Assembly (NCBI GenBank): GCA_016180105.1
Contig: JACPBZ010000024.1
Coordinates: forward strand, 1-36,930
DNA length: 36,930 nucleotides
Direction of reading: 5' to 3'
Origin: Candidatus Woesearchaeota archaeon
GTDB taxonomy: Archaea > Nanobdellota > Nanobdellia > Woesearchaeales > UBA10216
Positions 8,023-16,482 of this stretch are shown piece after piece. Every line of letters begins with the position of its first letter. Position 1 is the first letter of the stretch. Position numbers and translations under genes: made by a program. A model generated the notes under the pieces. It had not been told where the DNA came from. It saw nothing but the letters and a program-made list of their open reading frames with translations, and made no database searches.

Positions 8023-8847
8023 ATGCAAAAAGAGAAATTGGCTGCAGCTGAAGCCGGCCGGATAATTTCCGTATCTGACTTGTCTTCCTTTATGTATTGC
8101 CCAAGGCTTCTTTACCAGCAGAAAGTTCTCGGGAAAAGGGAAAAGCTCAACACGGCAATGGTCCTGGGCGCGATAAGGCACAACTTCCACGACCTTGCCA
8201 ACAAGCACGAGGAAAACATCATTGTCCACCTCCCGCAAAAACTTACTGGGGAAGAAGTCATTTCTGCTTACGCAGCCATTTACGAAAACCTGCTCAGGAC
8301 TGCAGTGATGACGCACTCAAAATCCCTGTCCCTTTTTGACATCCAGCCCTTTGAAGTAATTGAGCAGCTCAAAACAATGGCAAACGAGGAAGCACGCTCC
8401 AGGGCAGCCAACGTCTTCACCTTTTCAGAAGCCAACAACATTCACGGAGAACTGCTTTGGAAAAAACTAAGCCCAAAAATAATGACAGAGCTCAAGGTCA
8501 AGTCAGCAAAAATGAGGCTGAAAGGCATAGTTGACAGGATAGAAGTATACCCAGATACTGTGCTGCCAATAGAACTCAAGACGGGAAAAATGCCCTGCGA
8601 TGGCGTGTGGCCAGGCCACAGGGTCCAAGTGGCAGCCTACATGATGCTCCTGCAGGAAACATTCAACGCGCCAGTCAAAAAGGCAATCATAAGATACCTG
8701 GACCACGACACCAGCAAGACAGTGGTGCTAAACCCCTATATGGAACTTGAAGTCACCGAACTCACGGAAAAAGTGAACAGGCTCCTGCTTGGCAAGGAAC
8801 TGCCCAAGCCTTGCGGAAGGGAAAACTGCAACTGCTCAACTACCTAA
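8023..8847 (+). CDS. Cas4-like PD-(D/E)XK nuclease with putative Fe-S cysteines, stand-alone
   Basis: 274 aa. FMYCPRLLYQQK, LKGIVDRIE (motif II D), LPIELKTGK (ExK), HRVQVAAYMMLLQE (Qxxx(A)Y), C-terminal CGRENCNC. No cas1, cas2 or CRISPR array in the window. Confidence 0.87.
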   Translation: MQKEKLAAAEAGRIISVSDLSSFMYCPRLLYQQKVLGKREKLNTAMVLGAIRHNFHDLANKHEENIIVHLPQKLTGEEVISAYAAIYENLLRTAVMTHSKSLSLFDIQPFEVIEQLKTMANEEARSRAANVFTFSEANNIHGELLWKKLSPKIMTELKVKSAKMRLKGIVDRIEVYPDTVLPIELKTGKMPCDGVWPGHRVQVAAYMMLLQETFNAPVKKAIIRYLDHDTSKTVVLNPYMELEVTELTEKVNRLLLGKELPKPCGRENCNCSTT

Positions 8848-9868
8848 TCCTGATCCTGGCATCGGCAAATTCCCTGGTCAAGTTCTTTATGAGCTCGTGA
8901 GCCACAAGCTGCTTGTTCAAGGCATCGTCCACCTTTATGCTCACCGTAAACACAATGTTGACAGAGCCGAACTCCACAAAGCGCACAAAAGGCTCATAAT
9001 CAACCTGTCCCTGCATTTTTTGCTGCACCAGCTTGGCAGCCTTCAAGGCCAGGCGCTCAACCTTGTCAAGGTCAGAATCATACGCAACCCCAAGCCTGAC
9101 AAACACATTAGTGCCCTGGTTCGGCAGGTAATAATTTACCACAATGCTCTGGGCAAGCTTGCTGTTAGGCATTATGATGAAATTATCATTCAATGTCCTT
9201 ATCTTTGTCGAGCGCCAGCCAATGTCAGCAACCAAGCCTTCCTCGCCGTTCTCAAGCCTTATGAAATCGCCAACCCTGACCGGCCTGTCAGCCATAACGT
9301 AAATCCCGGCAAAAAAATTTGCCAGCGTATCCTGCAAAGACAAGGCAACAGCAAGGCTAAGAACACCCACGCTTGCAACCAACGCAGTAACCTTCACATT
9401 AAACTGGTCAAGCAAGCCGATGACTGCAACAATGTAAATAAACACTGTCGCAGCCCTGTTGGCCAGGGGCAGGAAATGCCTCGCGACCTGAGTCTCGGCA
9501 CCGCGGCGCTTTCCCATATGCCAAGCCACGAACGCCGTGAAAATCTTGGAAGAGGCGTAAGCGACAAGGACTATGAGCCCTGCCTTGTAAACCCTTGTCA
9601 AAACATCAATGAAACCTGAGAGAATGCCAAGCTGCAAAATGGCCAGAAAGCCGCCCGTAAAAAGGACAAGGGCATACATCGGCTTCTTCAATGCGGAAAC
9701 CAAGGTGTCATCAAGCGTCGTGCCTGTCTTCTTGGCAATAGTGGCCAGATAAATGTTCATCAAGGTATGCACCAGGACAGCCAAGGCAAGCGACAAAACA
9801 ATGATGATTAACGCCAGCAGGAAGCTTGCATAAGGAGAAGCGGCCAACGAATCAAGCGAAAACACCAT
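8840..9868 (-). CDS. mscS: MscS-family small-conductance mechanosensitive channel
   Basis: 342 aa. TM helices followed by VALSLQDTLANFFAGIYVMADRPVRVGDFIRLENGEEGLVADIGWRSTKIRTLNDNFIIMPNSKLAQSIVVNY. Confidence 0.95.
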   Translation of the reverse strand: MVFSLDSLAASPYASFLLALIIIVLSLALAVLVHTLMNIYLATIAKKTGTTLDDTLVSALKKPMYALVLFTGGFLAILQLGILSGFIDVLTRVYKAGLIVLVAYASSKIFTAFVAWHMGKRRGAETQVARHFLPLANRAATVFIYIVAVIGLLDQFNVKVTALVASVGVLSLAVALSLQDTLANFFAGIYVMADRPVRVGDFIRLENGEEGLVADIGWRSTKIRTLNDNFIIMPNSKLAQSIVVNYYLPNQGTNVFVRLGVAYDSDLDKVERLALKAAKLVQQKMQGQVDYEPFVRFVEFGSVNIVFTVSIKVDDALNKQLVAHELIKNLTREFADARIRIR

Positions 9869-10014
9869 ACGAACGGGAATTTTCGCCTGATTTTATGGTT
9901 TTCGATTCAGCCTGGAGGCCGTCCACAACATTTAAATATAAGCTCTGCCCAGAAAAAGCCAATTTCATTAGCATTACATAATAGTAACTGCTGGGGTTTG
10001 GAGGCGTTATTTCA

Positions 10015-10278
10015 ATGGCAGATGATGACAAGAAATTCTCAAGGCAAATAATCGGCAAGGTCGTTGTCAGCAAGTCAGGCAAAAGATTCGGGGAAGTCTC
10101 CGACATCGTTTACGAGACAAAAACAGGAGAGCTGATTCACCTCGTCCTTGCAAATCCAACCCCATACATCCAAAAGCTTGAGCTTGAGAGAGATGGCGAG
10201 GGCAACATACTAATCCCATTCAGCGCAGTCATGGCAATGGGCGACTTTTTAGTGATTTCTGAAGAAGACATAGTATGA
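10015..10278 (+). CDS. PRC-barrel domain protein
   Basis: 87 aa. IIGKVVVSKSGKRFGEVSDIVYETKTGELIHLVL...NILIPFSAVMAMGDFLVI. TATA (catttaaatata) upstream. Confidence 0.88.
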   Translation: MADDDKKFSRQIIGKVVVSKSGKRFGEVSDIVYETKTGELIHLVLANPTPYIQKLELERDGEGNILIPFSAVMAMGDFLVISEEDIV

Positions 10279-10329
10279 TTTTTTCCCAATGGGAAAACTT
10301 TATATTAAATCCTGCAACCCGCCAAACCA

Positions 10330-11289
10330 ATGGACAGCGCTTTGTGGGCGGAAAAATACAGACCATCAGATTTTTCTGACATAATTGGACAGGAAGAGAT
10401 AGTCAAGAGAATACAAGCCTTCGTGAAGCACAAAAACCTCCCTCACCTGATGTTCGCGGGGCCACCAGGAGTCGGAAAAACATCAACCGCACTGGTCATT
10501 GCGAAGCAGCTCTACGGCGAAAACTGGCGGCAAAACCTGATAGAGCTGAACGCGAGCGATGAAAGAGGCATAGATGTTGTCAGGACCAAAGTCAAGGACT
10601 TCGCAAGAACGCGAGCACTGGGCGACGTGCCTTTCAAGATATGCATCCTTGACGAGTCAGACTCCCTCACAAGGGAAGCCCAGCAGGCCCTGAGAAGGAC
10701 AATGGAGAACTACACGGCAACCTGCCGCTTCATCCTGCTTGCCAACTACTCCTCAAAAATAATAGAGCCAATCCAGAGCAGATGCGCTGTCTTCAGGTTC
10801 AAGCCCCTTGCCGAAACAGAAGTGACAAAAATCATCGACAGGATAGCCGCTTCCGAGAAACTGGCAGTGAGCGAAAAAGCCAAAAAAGCGCTCGTGGAAG
10901 TCTCAGAAGGCGACTGCAGGAAGCTGGAAAACATACTCCAAAGCTGCGCCGTAATGTCCAGCGAGATAACCGATAACCTCATTTATGAGGTTGCAAGCGT
11001 GGCGCGGCCAAAAGAAGTAAAAGAAGTCATAAGCCTCGCCTTTTCAGGAAATTTCGGCAAGGCAAGAGACAAACTGCTCGAGACAATGCTTGCCCACGGA
11101 CTTTCAGGCCTCGACATCATAAAGCAGCTGCAAAAGGAAGTGCTGGAAAGCGAAATAGACGCCAGGAAAAAGCTCCTCCTAATAGAGAAATGCGGTGAAA
11201 TAGAATTCAGGATGAGCGAAGGAGCAGACGAGTTCGTGCAGCTCGAGGCGCTCCTAAGCCAGATTGCACTCGCCGGCCAGAAAACATAG
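10330..11289 (+). CDS. rfcS: Replication factor C small subunit (clamp loader)
   Basis: 319 aa. WAEKYRPSDFSDIIGQEEIV, FAGPPGVGKTS, ILDESDSLTREAQQALRRTMENY, ANYSSKIIEPIQSRCAVFRF. Confidence 0.97.
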   Translation: MDSALWAEKYRPSDFSDIIGQEEIVKRIQAFVKHKNLPHLMFAGPPGVGKTSTALVIAKQLYGENWRQNLIELNASDERGIDVVRTKVKDFARTRALGDVPFKICILDESDSLTREAQQALRRTMENYTATCRFILLANYSSKIIEPIQSRCAVFRFKPLAETEVTKIIDRIAASEKLAVSEKAKKALVEVSEGDCRKLENILQSCAVMSSEITDNLIYEVASVARPKEVKEVISLAFSGNFGKARDKLLETMLAHGLSGLDIIKQLQKEVLESEIDARKKLLLIEKCGEIEFRMSEGADEFVQLEALLSQIALAGQKT

Positions 11290-11356
11290 CAGAAAGCCAA
11301 TTCCCGCAATCACAAATATTTAAATACACAAGACTCCAGAATTTTCATCCGGGAAG

Positions 11357-13987
11357 ATGGGATTCAGGAAGCAAAAAGAGGCAGAAAGAGGCAGTCCAGA
11401 GAACACACTGTCATATCAGGTATACTCCCCTTCTCCCAGCGATGAACCGCTGAAGCAGCTGGCCAGCCAGCTCGCCCAAAAAAACACGGACATAGACCGG
11501 CTCAGAAGATACATCACCCAGCTTGAGGAAGGCGAGAAGGGCATAGTCCAGGAGCTGACAAGGCAGCTCGCATCAAAAGACGACGAAATAAGCCGGGTTG
11601 CCGCCCTATACTCGAAAAAAGAGGCAGAAAACAAAAAACTTTCTGACGCGTTCGAGGCGCACATTGTTTCTGAGCGAGACAATGCCGAAAAGATAAAGCA
11701 ACTTCTCCTTAGGAAAGAACAGCAAAACTCAGCCACAATCGACAAGCTGGGAGCAGAACTCGCCAAAAAAGACCTCGAAATAAGCTCGCTACGAAACGCG
11801 CTTGTCGAAAAAAAAGCCACGCTGCCAAGGCAACTGCCAGAGGAAAACCTAACCCAAAAAGCAGAGCTGCACGAAAAAGACCGCCTCATAGGCCACCTCG
11901 GGAAGCTCCTGGAAGAAGAACAACAGCTGAGCAGGGCAACCCAGCAAAAACTATCCAAGCAAATAAGCGAAATGGCGTGGCAAATAAGCCAGCTCAAGGG
12001 CTTTGTCGCAGAAAAAGAAAAAATCATCCAAAGCCTCGAATCAACTACGGAAACAAGCCTCACAACAAGGGATGCTGAGATAAAACGGCTGAGAGAAGCA
12101 ACCGAGAAAAACAGAGAGATGCCACAGCCGCAATCGGCTGAAACCAGTCCACACCACGAAAAACTAATCTCCCGCCTTCGCCACGAATCGACAGCCAAAG
12201 ACGAGGAAATCTCAGCCCTAAGGGAGCAACTCGTTCAGAAAAACTTTAGGGAACAGCGCGAAAGCCCTCACGGCAAGCACTTGGAAGAGCTTGACAGGCT
12301 GCGAAGCGAACTTGAGGAAAAAGAGCATCGGATTGGAAGACTTGAAAGGGACCTGAATGAAGAGCAAAAGCTTGCGGGACACTCACAGGCCAGGCTGAAA
12401 GAGCAAGTGTCAGAAATGGCCAAGCAAACAGAAGAACTGAAAGCATTCCTAATAGAAAAAGAAAGGCTACTGCAAAACCTCGAGACGGCTTTTGAAAAAC
12501 GCCTTGCCGCCAAGGAAGAAGAACTGAGAAGGCTCAAGGAAGCAGTGCACAAAAAGCCAGAGCTTCACTTTCGCGGAGACGTTGACAAGCTCCAGTCAGA
12601 ACTCCAGGTAAAGGAACAGGCATCCAAGATGATGGCCGAAGAAATAGCAAAGCTCAAGGAGCAGTCCGGCCTGCTGAGGAAAAGGCTTGAGGAAAGGCAA
12701 AGGCTATTCTTCGAAAGCGAAAAAGCATACGAGGAACTCATAGCCAAGCTCCGGGAGCAGCACGACACCAGGCTAAGGTCGCTCGTGCAGGACTCATCAC
12801 AAAAAGAAGCAGCGCTACGGACAGCAATTGAAGAAGAAAGGATAAAACTGCAGCAGGAAAGAGCGCTCATCAGGGAAAAAGAACATCAGATCGAGGAAAC
12901 CCTCCAGGCATTTAACGCTACCTCGCAGAAGCTCATAAGGCTCGGAAGCCCTGCTGAAACAGGCTCCCAAGACGAACTGGCACTTCTCCAGCAGCAGCTC
13001 GACGAAAGCAAAAAAGCACTGGAAGAGAAAAAAGCCTACATAGAATCGAAAGAAACTGAACTGAAACAGCTCCTGTCAACAACAGAGGAAAAAATAGCAG
13101 AACTCAAGGCAAAGGAAGCCACGATAGACAGAAAAGAGCAGCTCCTGCTCCAGGAACAGCAAGCCCTCAACCGCGAATTGGAAGTGCTCTCCAACGCAGG
13201 CATAGAAATATCGAAGTCAAAGGACTACATAAAGCAAAAACTGGAACAAGTCGGCACTCAGGAGGCTTACGCGCCATCACCGCAGCCAATCCAAAAATAC
13301 CCGCAGCAATCGCAACAGAAAACTGCCCCAATACCGCAGCCAAAAATGGCATCAGCTGATTTCGGCCTTGCAACGGGTGAAGTGCAGGAAGCACAGGAAG
13401 AAGAAGGCTTTGAAAACCAAAAATTCACAGGAGCAACTTCACCACAGTCAACAGTCCAGGAAGCAGCATCGGCAGCAATAGAAGAAGGCGTGCGAGAAGA
13501 CCTCTTCCCAGCCAAGACAGCCCCAGCGCCAAAGCCCCAAATCAAGCCAATAATGGCAGCAAAGCCAGCCAAGCTAACCAAGACGCAACAAAAGAAGCTG
13601 GCCCAAAAACTCAAGGCAGAGGCCAAGACAGCGCGACTACAGCAGCTAAAACTCAAAAAACAAGCAGCAACCGCACTAAAACAGCAGCAAAAAATAGCCG
13701 CACAGCAGCTAAAGCAAAAGCCATCGCAACCTATGCAAAAACCACTGCCAATAACAACATCACAGCCAAAGGAAATGGCAATAGGAGCAAGGGAATCGGA
13801 AAACCACTCACCAGACCAGGAACTGTTCTCAGAAATGGGAGGCTACTCAGAAACAGACGAGATAAAATCAATAGTCGAAGTCGGACTCTCCCACGGCGAC
13901 TCAGTAGAACAGATAAGAGACTCCCTGCTAACATCAGGCTACTCAAAAGCCAACATCGAGAAAGTCCTCAGCAACGCAAAGAAGTAA
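11357..13987 (+). CDS. Large coiled-coil protein with a basic Q/K/A-rich segment and a small C-terminal helical motif
   Basis: 876 aa of heptad-rich E/K/L/Q sequence. Then low-complexity (KPAKLTKTQQKKLAQKLKAEAKTARLQQLKLKKQAATALKQQQK). C-terminal EIKSIVEVGLSHGDSVEQIRDSLLTSGYSKANIEKVLSNAKK. TATA aatatttaaatac upstream. Confidence 0.85.
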   Translation: MGFRKQKEAERGSPENTLSYQVYSPSPSDEPLKQLASQLAQKNTDIDRLRRYITQLEEGEKGIVQELTRQLASKDDEISRVAALYSKKEAENKKLSDAFEAHIVSERDNAEKIKQLLLRKEQQNSATIDKLGAELAKKDLEISSLRNALVEKKATLPRQLPEENLTQKAELHEKDRLIGHLGKLLEEEQQLSRATQQKLSKQISEMAWQISQLKGFVAEKEKIIQSLESTTETSLTTRDAEIKRLREATEKNREMPQPQSAETSPHHEKLISRLRHESTAKDEEISALREQLVQKNFREQRESPHGKHLEELDRLRSELEEKEHRIGRLERDLNEEQKLAGHSQARLKEQVSEMAKQTEELKAFLIEKERLLQNLETAFEKRLAAKEEELRRLKEAVHKKPELHFRGDVDKLQSELQVKEQASKMMAEEIAKLKEQSGLLRKRLEERQRLFFESEKAYEELIAKLREQHDTRLRSLVQDSSQKEAALRTAIEEERIKLQQERALIREKEHQIEETLQAFNATSQKLIRLGSPAETGSQDELALLQQQLDESKKALEEKKAYIESKETELKQLLSTTEEKIAELKAKEATIDRKEQLLLQEQQALNRELEVLSNAGIEISKSKDYIKQKLEQVGTQEAYAPSPQPIQKYPQQSQQKTAPIPQPKMASADFGLATGEVQEAQEEEGFENQKFTGATSPQSTVQEAASAAIEEGVREDLFPAKTAPAPKPQIKPIMAAKPAKLTKTQQKKLAQKLKAEAKTARLQQLKLKKQAATALKQQQKIAAQQLKQKPSQPMQKPLPITTSQPKEMAIGARESENHSPDQELFSEMGGYSETDEIKSIVEVGLSHGDSVEQIRDSLLTSGYSKANIEKVLSNAKK

Positions 13988-14005
13988 AATCAAATTCATC
14001 TTTTC

Positions 14006-15208
14006 TTAATTTGGCGTGCCACCTGGAGAAACACAGGCAGACCAAGCGCCACTGCGGCAAACCCGGACGCCAGTTCCACCTGCTCCTGTTAAACATTTAT
14101 CATCAAGCGCGCCTTCCGTGCACGCACCCTGAACGCCAGCCCCGCTACTTGAACTACTGCTGGAACTACCACTTGAGCTTCCACCACTACTTCCACTACT
14201 ACTGCTCGAACCACTCAATCCTGAAGCACCTGTGCCGTCAGTGGGCAAGTGCTTCACCAAAAGCTTGGTGGACGCGCTAATCAGATGATTGTAGTCAAGC
14301 TGGATATTGAACTTCTGGACAGCATCAAGATTAACCCCGCTCTGGATGCAGGTCACAGAGGCTTCGCCATTTACAAGCCTGACATCCTTTGTCAGGTCAG
14401 CGCCCCAGCCGCTGCAGGTCAAGCCAGCCACGCCACTGTTCACAGTAACCTTAACATAATCCTCTTCCGAGAACCTGCCCCTGTTGCAGGCAGCAGCGCC
14501 AGTGTTGGTCTTGTAGAACGTGCCAGCACCAGACGACTTAACCTTGAACTTCAGTATGACCTTCTGCGTGCCACCCACAGCCTCCTCAAAGGAAGTAACC
14601 TGAACCGGGCCTCCAGAACTGAAGACCGGCTTCGAGCCCTTCACATCACATACTCCCGAAGTAGCCTTTGTCAAGTCCTTCCTCATACAAAAGTCAGCCA
14701 CAGCCCTTGTCTTGTAAGGATAGCAAACATCAGCCTGAATTGGAAATTCATTGTTGCCTTCCAACGACTTGATGTACGCCAGGCGCGTGAAGCTCACTTC
14801 ATCAAGGCCGCCAGTTATCTTGCCACCTTCAGGATCCTTCTTAACCCCATCAAGCTTGAAGGGAAGCTGCTTCTCAAGGCTTGTTGTCGGCTTTCCAACG
14901 CCAACATTGAAATCGCTAGGATAAATGCCACCAATTGTCGTCTTTAGCGTGTTAGCCGGAATATCCTGCTCGCCAACATTCTCAACCCTCAGGGCGATGT
15001 CAAATTCAGAGTTATCAGCAGGTTTGCCTGTTGGGTTGTCGAGCGTTTCTTTTGGCGGAGCATTTTCCAAGAAGCCCACTCTAACACCTTCAGTTCCACC
15101 AATGAACGGCGTTGAGGCTGATGACACAGAACCCTTGTCCCCGCCCTTGCAGCCGGCAATTGCCAAGACTAATACAACGAGAAGAACTGCACAAACCTCT
15201 TTTCGCAT
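14006..15208 (-). CDS. Secreted lipoprotein with Ser/Gly linker and 4-Cys C-terminal module
   Basis: 400 aa. Lipobox LAIAGC after an N-terminal hydrophobic segment. GSSSSSGSSGGSSSGSSSSSSSSG linker. CTEGALDDKCLTGAGGTGVRVCRSGAWSAC tail. Paralogous to 18580..19704. Confidence 0.85.
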   Translation of the reverse strand: MRKEVCAVLLVVLVLAIAGCKGGDKGSVSSASTPFIGGTEGVRVGFLENAPPKETLDNPTGKPADNSEFDIALRVENVGEQDIPANTLKTTIGGIYPSDFNVGVGKPTTSLEKQLPFKLDGVKKDPEGGKITGGLDEVSFTRLAYIKSLEGNNEFPIQADVCYPYKTRAVADFCMRKDLTKATSGVCDVKGSKPVFSSGGPVQVTSFEEAVGGTQKVILKFKVKSSGAGTFYKTNTGAAACNRGRFSEEDYVKVTVNSGVAGLTCSGWGADLTKDVRLVNGEASVTCIQSGVNLDAVQKFNIQLDYNHLISASTKLLVKHLPTDGTGASGLSGSSSSSGSSGGSSSGSSSSSSSSGAGVQGACTEGALDDKCLTGAGGTGVRVCRSGAWSACVSPGGTPN

Positions 15209-15246
15209 TTTAATCCAAAACCGGAAAATGTCGTATTTAAATGTTT

Positions 15247-16364
15247 CTATGCATAATTGAATCCCAGGTCGCAGGTTGGGGAGTCCCGGTTATTCTTGTT
15301 TTCAGCGTAAAGCCATATCCCCTTGCCCAAGTCATCCTGCTCGAAAACGTGAGTCGCTTGAACAAGATTCCAGCCGCCAGTAACAGGATCATATTCGTCA
15401 GCAAAGAAGATACTGCATTGTCCCTCTACATCGGAAAGCTTCTTGCCAATCATCTGGGGCACTACGCTGATGAAGCTGAGAACCTTTGTCTTGACCCTGT
15501 CGCCTCTACTTATCAAATATAGTGCATCACTGTCGTATTTTACCAACAGTGTGCATTCCGGACCATCATTGTGTACCCATGCACCGGCTGCTTCCGTCTG
15601 ACTCAAATTGGATATCCTGTCCGCATCCCGTGATGCCTTGGTTGCCTCAATAAGTGCAGGCGTGTGCCCGCTGTTCTTGAGCTTAAGCTTATTGGTTGCC
15701 TCATCAATGTCAAACAAGAGCTTCCCCGCGAACATGAAATCCCGGAACAGGACCTCGTGAAGCCGGACGACGCGGGCCGACTCGAACTTCCAGCGAAAAT
15801 CCTCCACCTCGTCAGCGGCCTCCAGGTTGACCTTGAAGGCGGTATCCTCCTGTTTCTTCTTTCCAGCTTGTTTTCAGGAACCGCCTCTGCGCACTGTTTC
15901 GTTAGGTAAGTTACCCTTTTGTTATTGTCTTCAATTGCCTCCTCGACATCGTTTCTGCTGTCCACAAACAGCTCAAAAACATTCACGCCACATTTTAGTT
16001 CATCCCCCGAACCGGGTTCGAAGATAAACCCTTTAGCGTACTGATAAATGTCGCCAGCAGGCTTAGGAACATATCTTTCGTTAATCACTTCACCGTTCAG
16101 GCTTAATGAATTAAAAAACCCTTTGCTGACACGTGCCTGGAAGGATTTGTCAAGCAAAATATCCGCACTCACTGAGACCAATTCAAGGTCATTGCTACCT
16201 GTGGCAACAAAATTTTCTATACTGAGGTCAGGCAGAGCGGTCACTGTCGTCACCTGAGCTCCTGTAATGGGGGGGGCAGTGCCACTAAGGGCGTCAAACC
16301 CGACCAGCGCGGCAAGTAGAAGAACAATAACAACTGTCCATTTGGCTCTTTCTGATGTCGGCAT
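15247..16364 (-). pseudogene. Frameshifted membrane-anchored, CARDB-like secreted protein
   Basis: ORF 15603..16364 has an N-terminal TM, LPDLSIENFVATGSNDLE and CGVNVFELFVDSRNDVEEAIEDNNKRVTYLTKQC (CARDB-like). After NKLE it continues in the -1/+2 frame as KKKQEDTAFKVNLEAADEVEDFRWKFES... (ORF 15247..15807). The shift is near 15850-15866. Confidence 0.75.
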
Positions 16365-16451
16365 CTCTTTTCAGCCATCTCTTCAAATACTAATATATAA
16401 ACCCTTTTTTTTTGGAAGATGCGGCAGTAACAGCACTTTTTTTTCAGAAAG

Positions 16452-16459
16452 ATTTAAAT
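16452..16459 (+). promoter_or_regulatory. TATA box for the secreted protein at 16483
   Basis: atttaaat about 27 bp upstream of ATG 16483, consistent with leaderless expression. Confidence 0.5.
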
Positions 16460-16482
16460 CAGGCATTAAGAAAAGAGGGCAT

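Noticed and set aside
11416-12198. 260-aa - strand ORF (Ser/Cys-rich) and similar long antisense ORFs (12268..12552, 13267..13656, 28988..29725, 8789..9619 +)
   Set aside because: Fully antisense to strongly supported genes. Composition (S/C/F/L-rich) is the expected mirror of a Glu/Lys/Ala codon pattern, with no recognisable domains.
16405-16440. Two T8-T9 tracts between divergent promoters as terminators
   Set aside because: No upstream convergent + strand gene requires them. They lie beside the TATA boxes and are likely A/T-rich promoter context.
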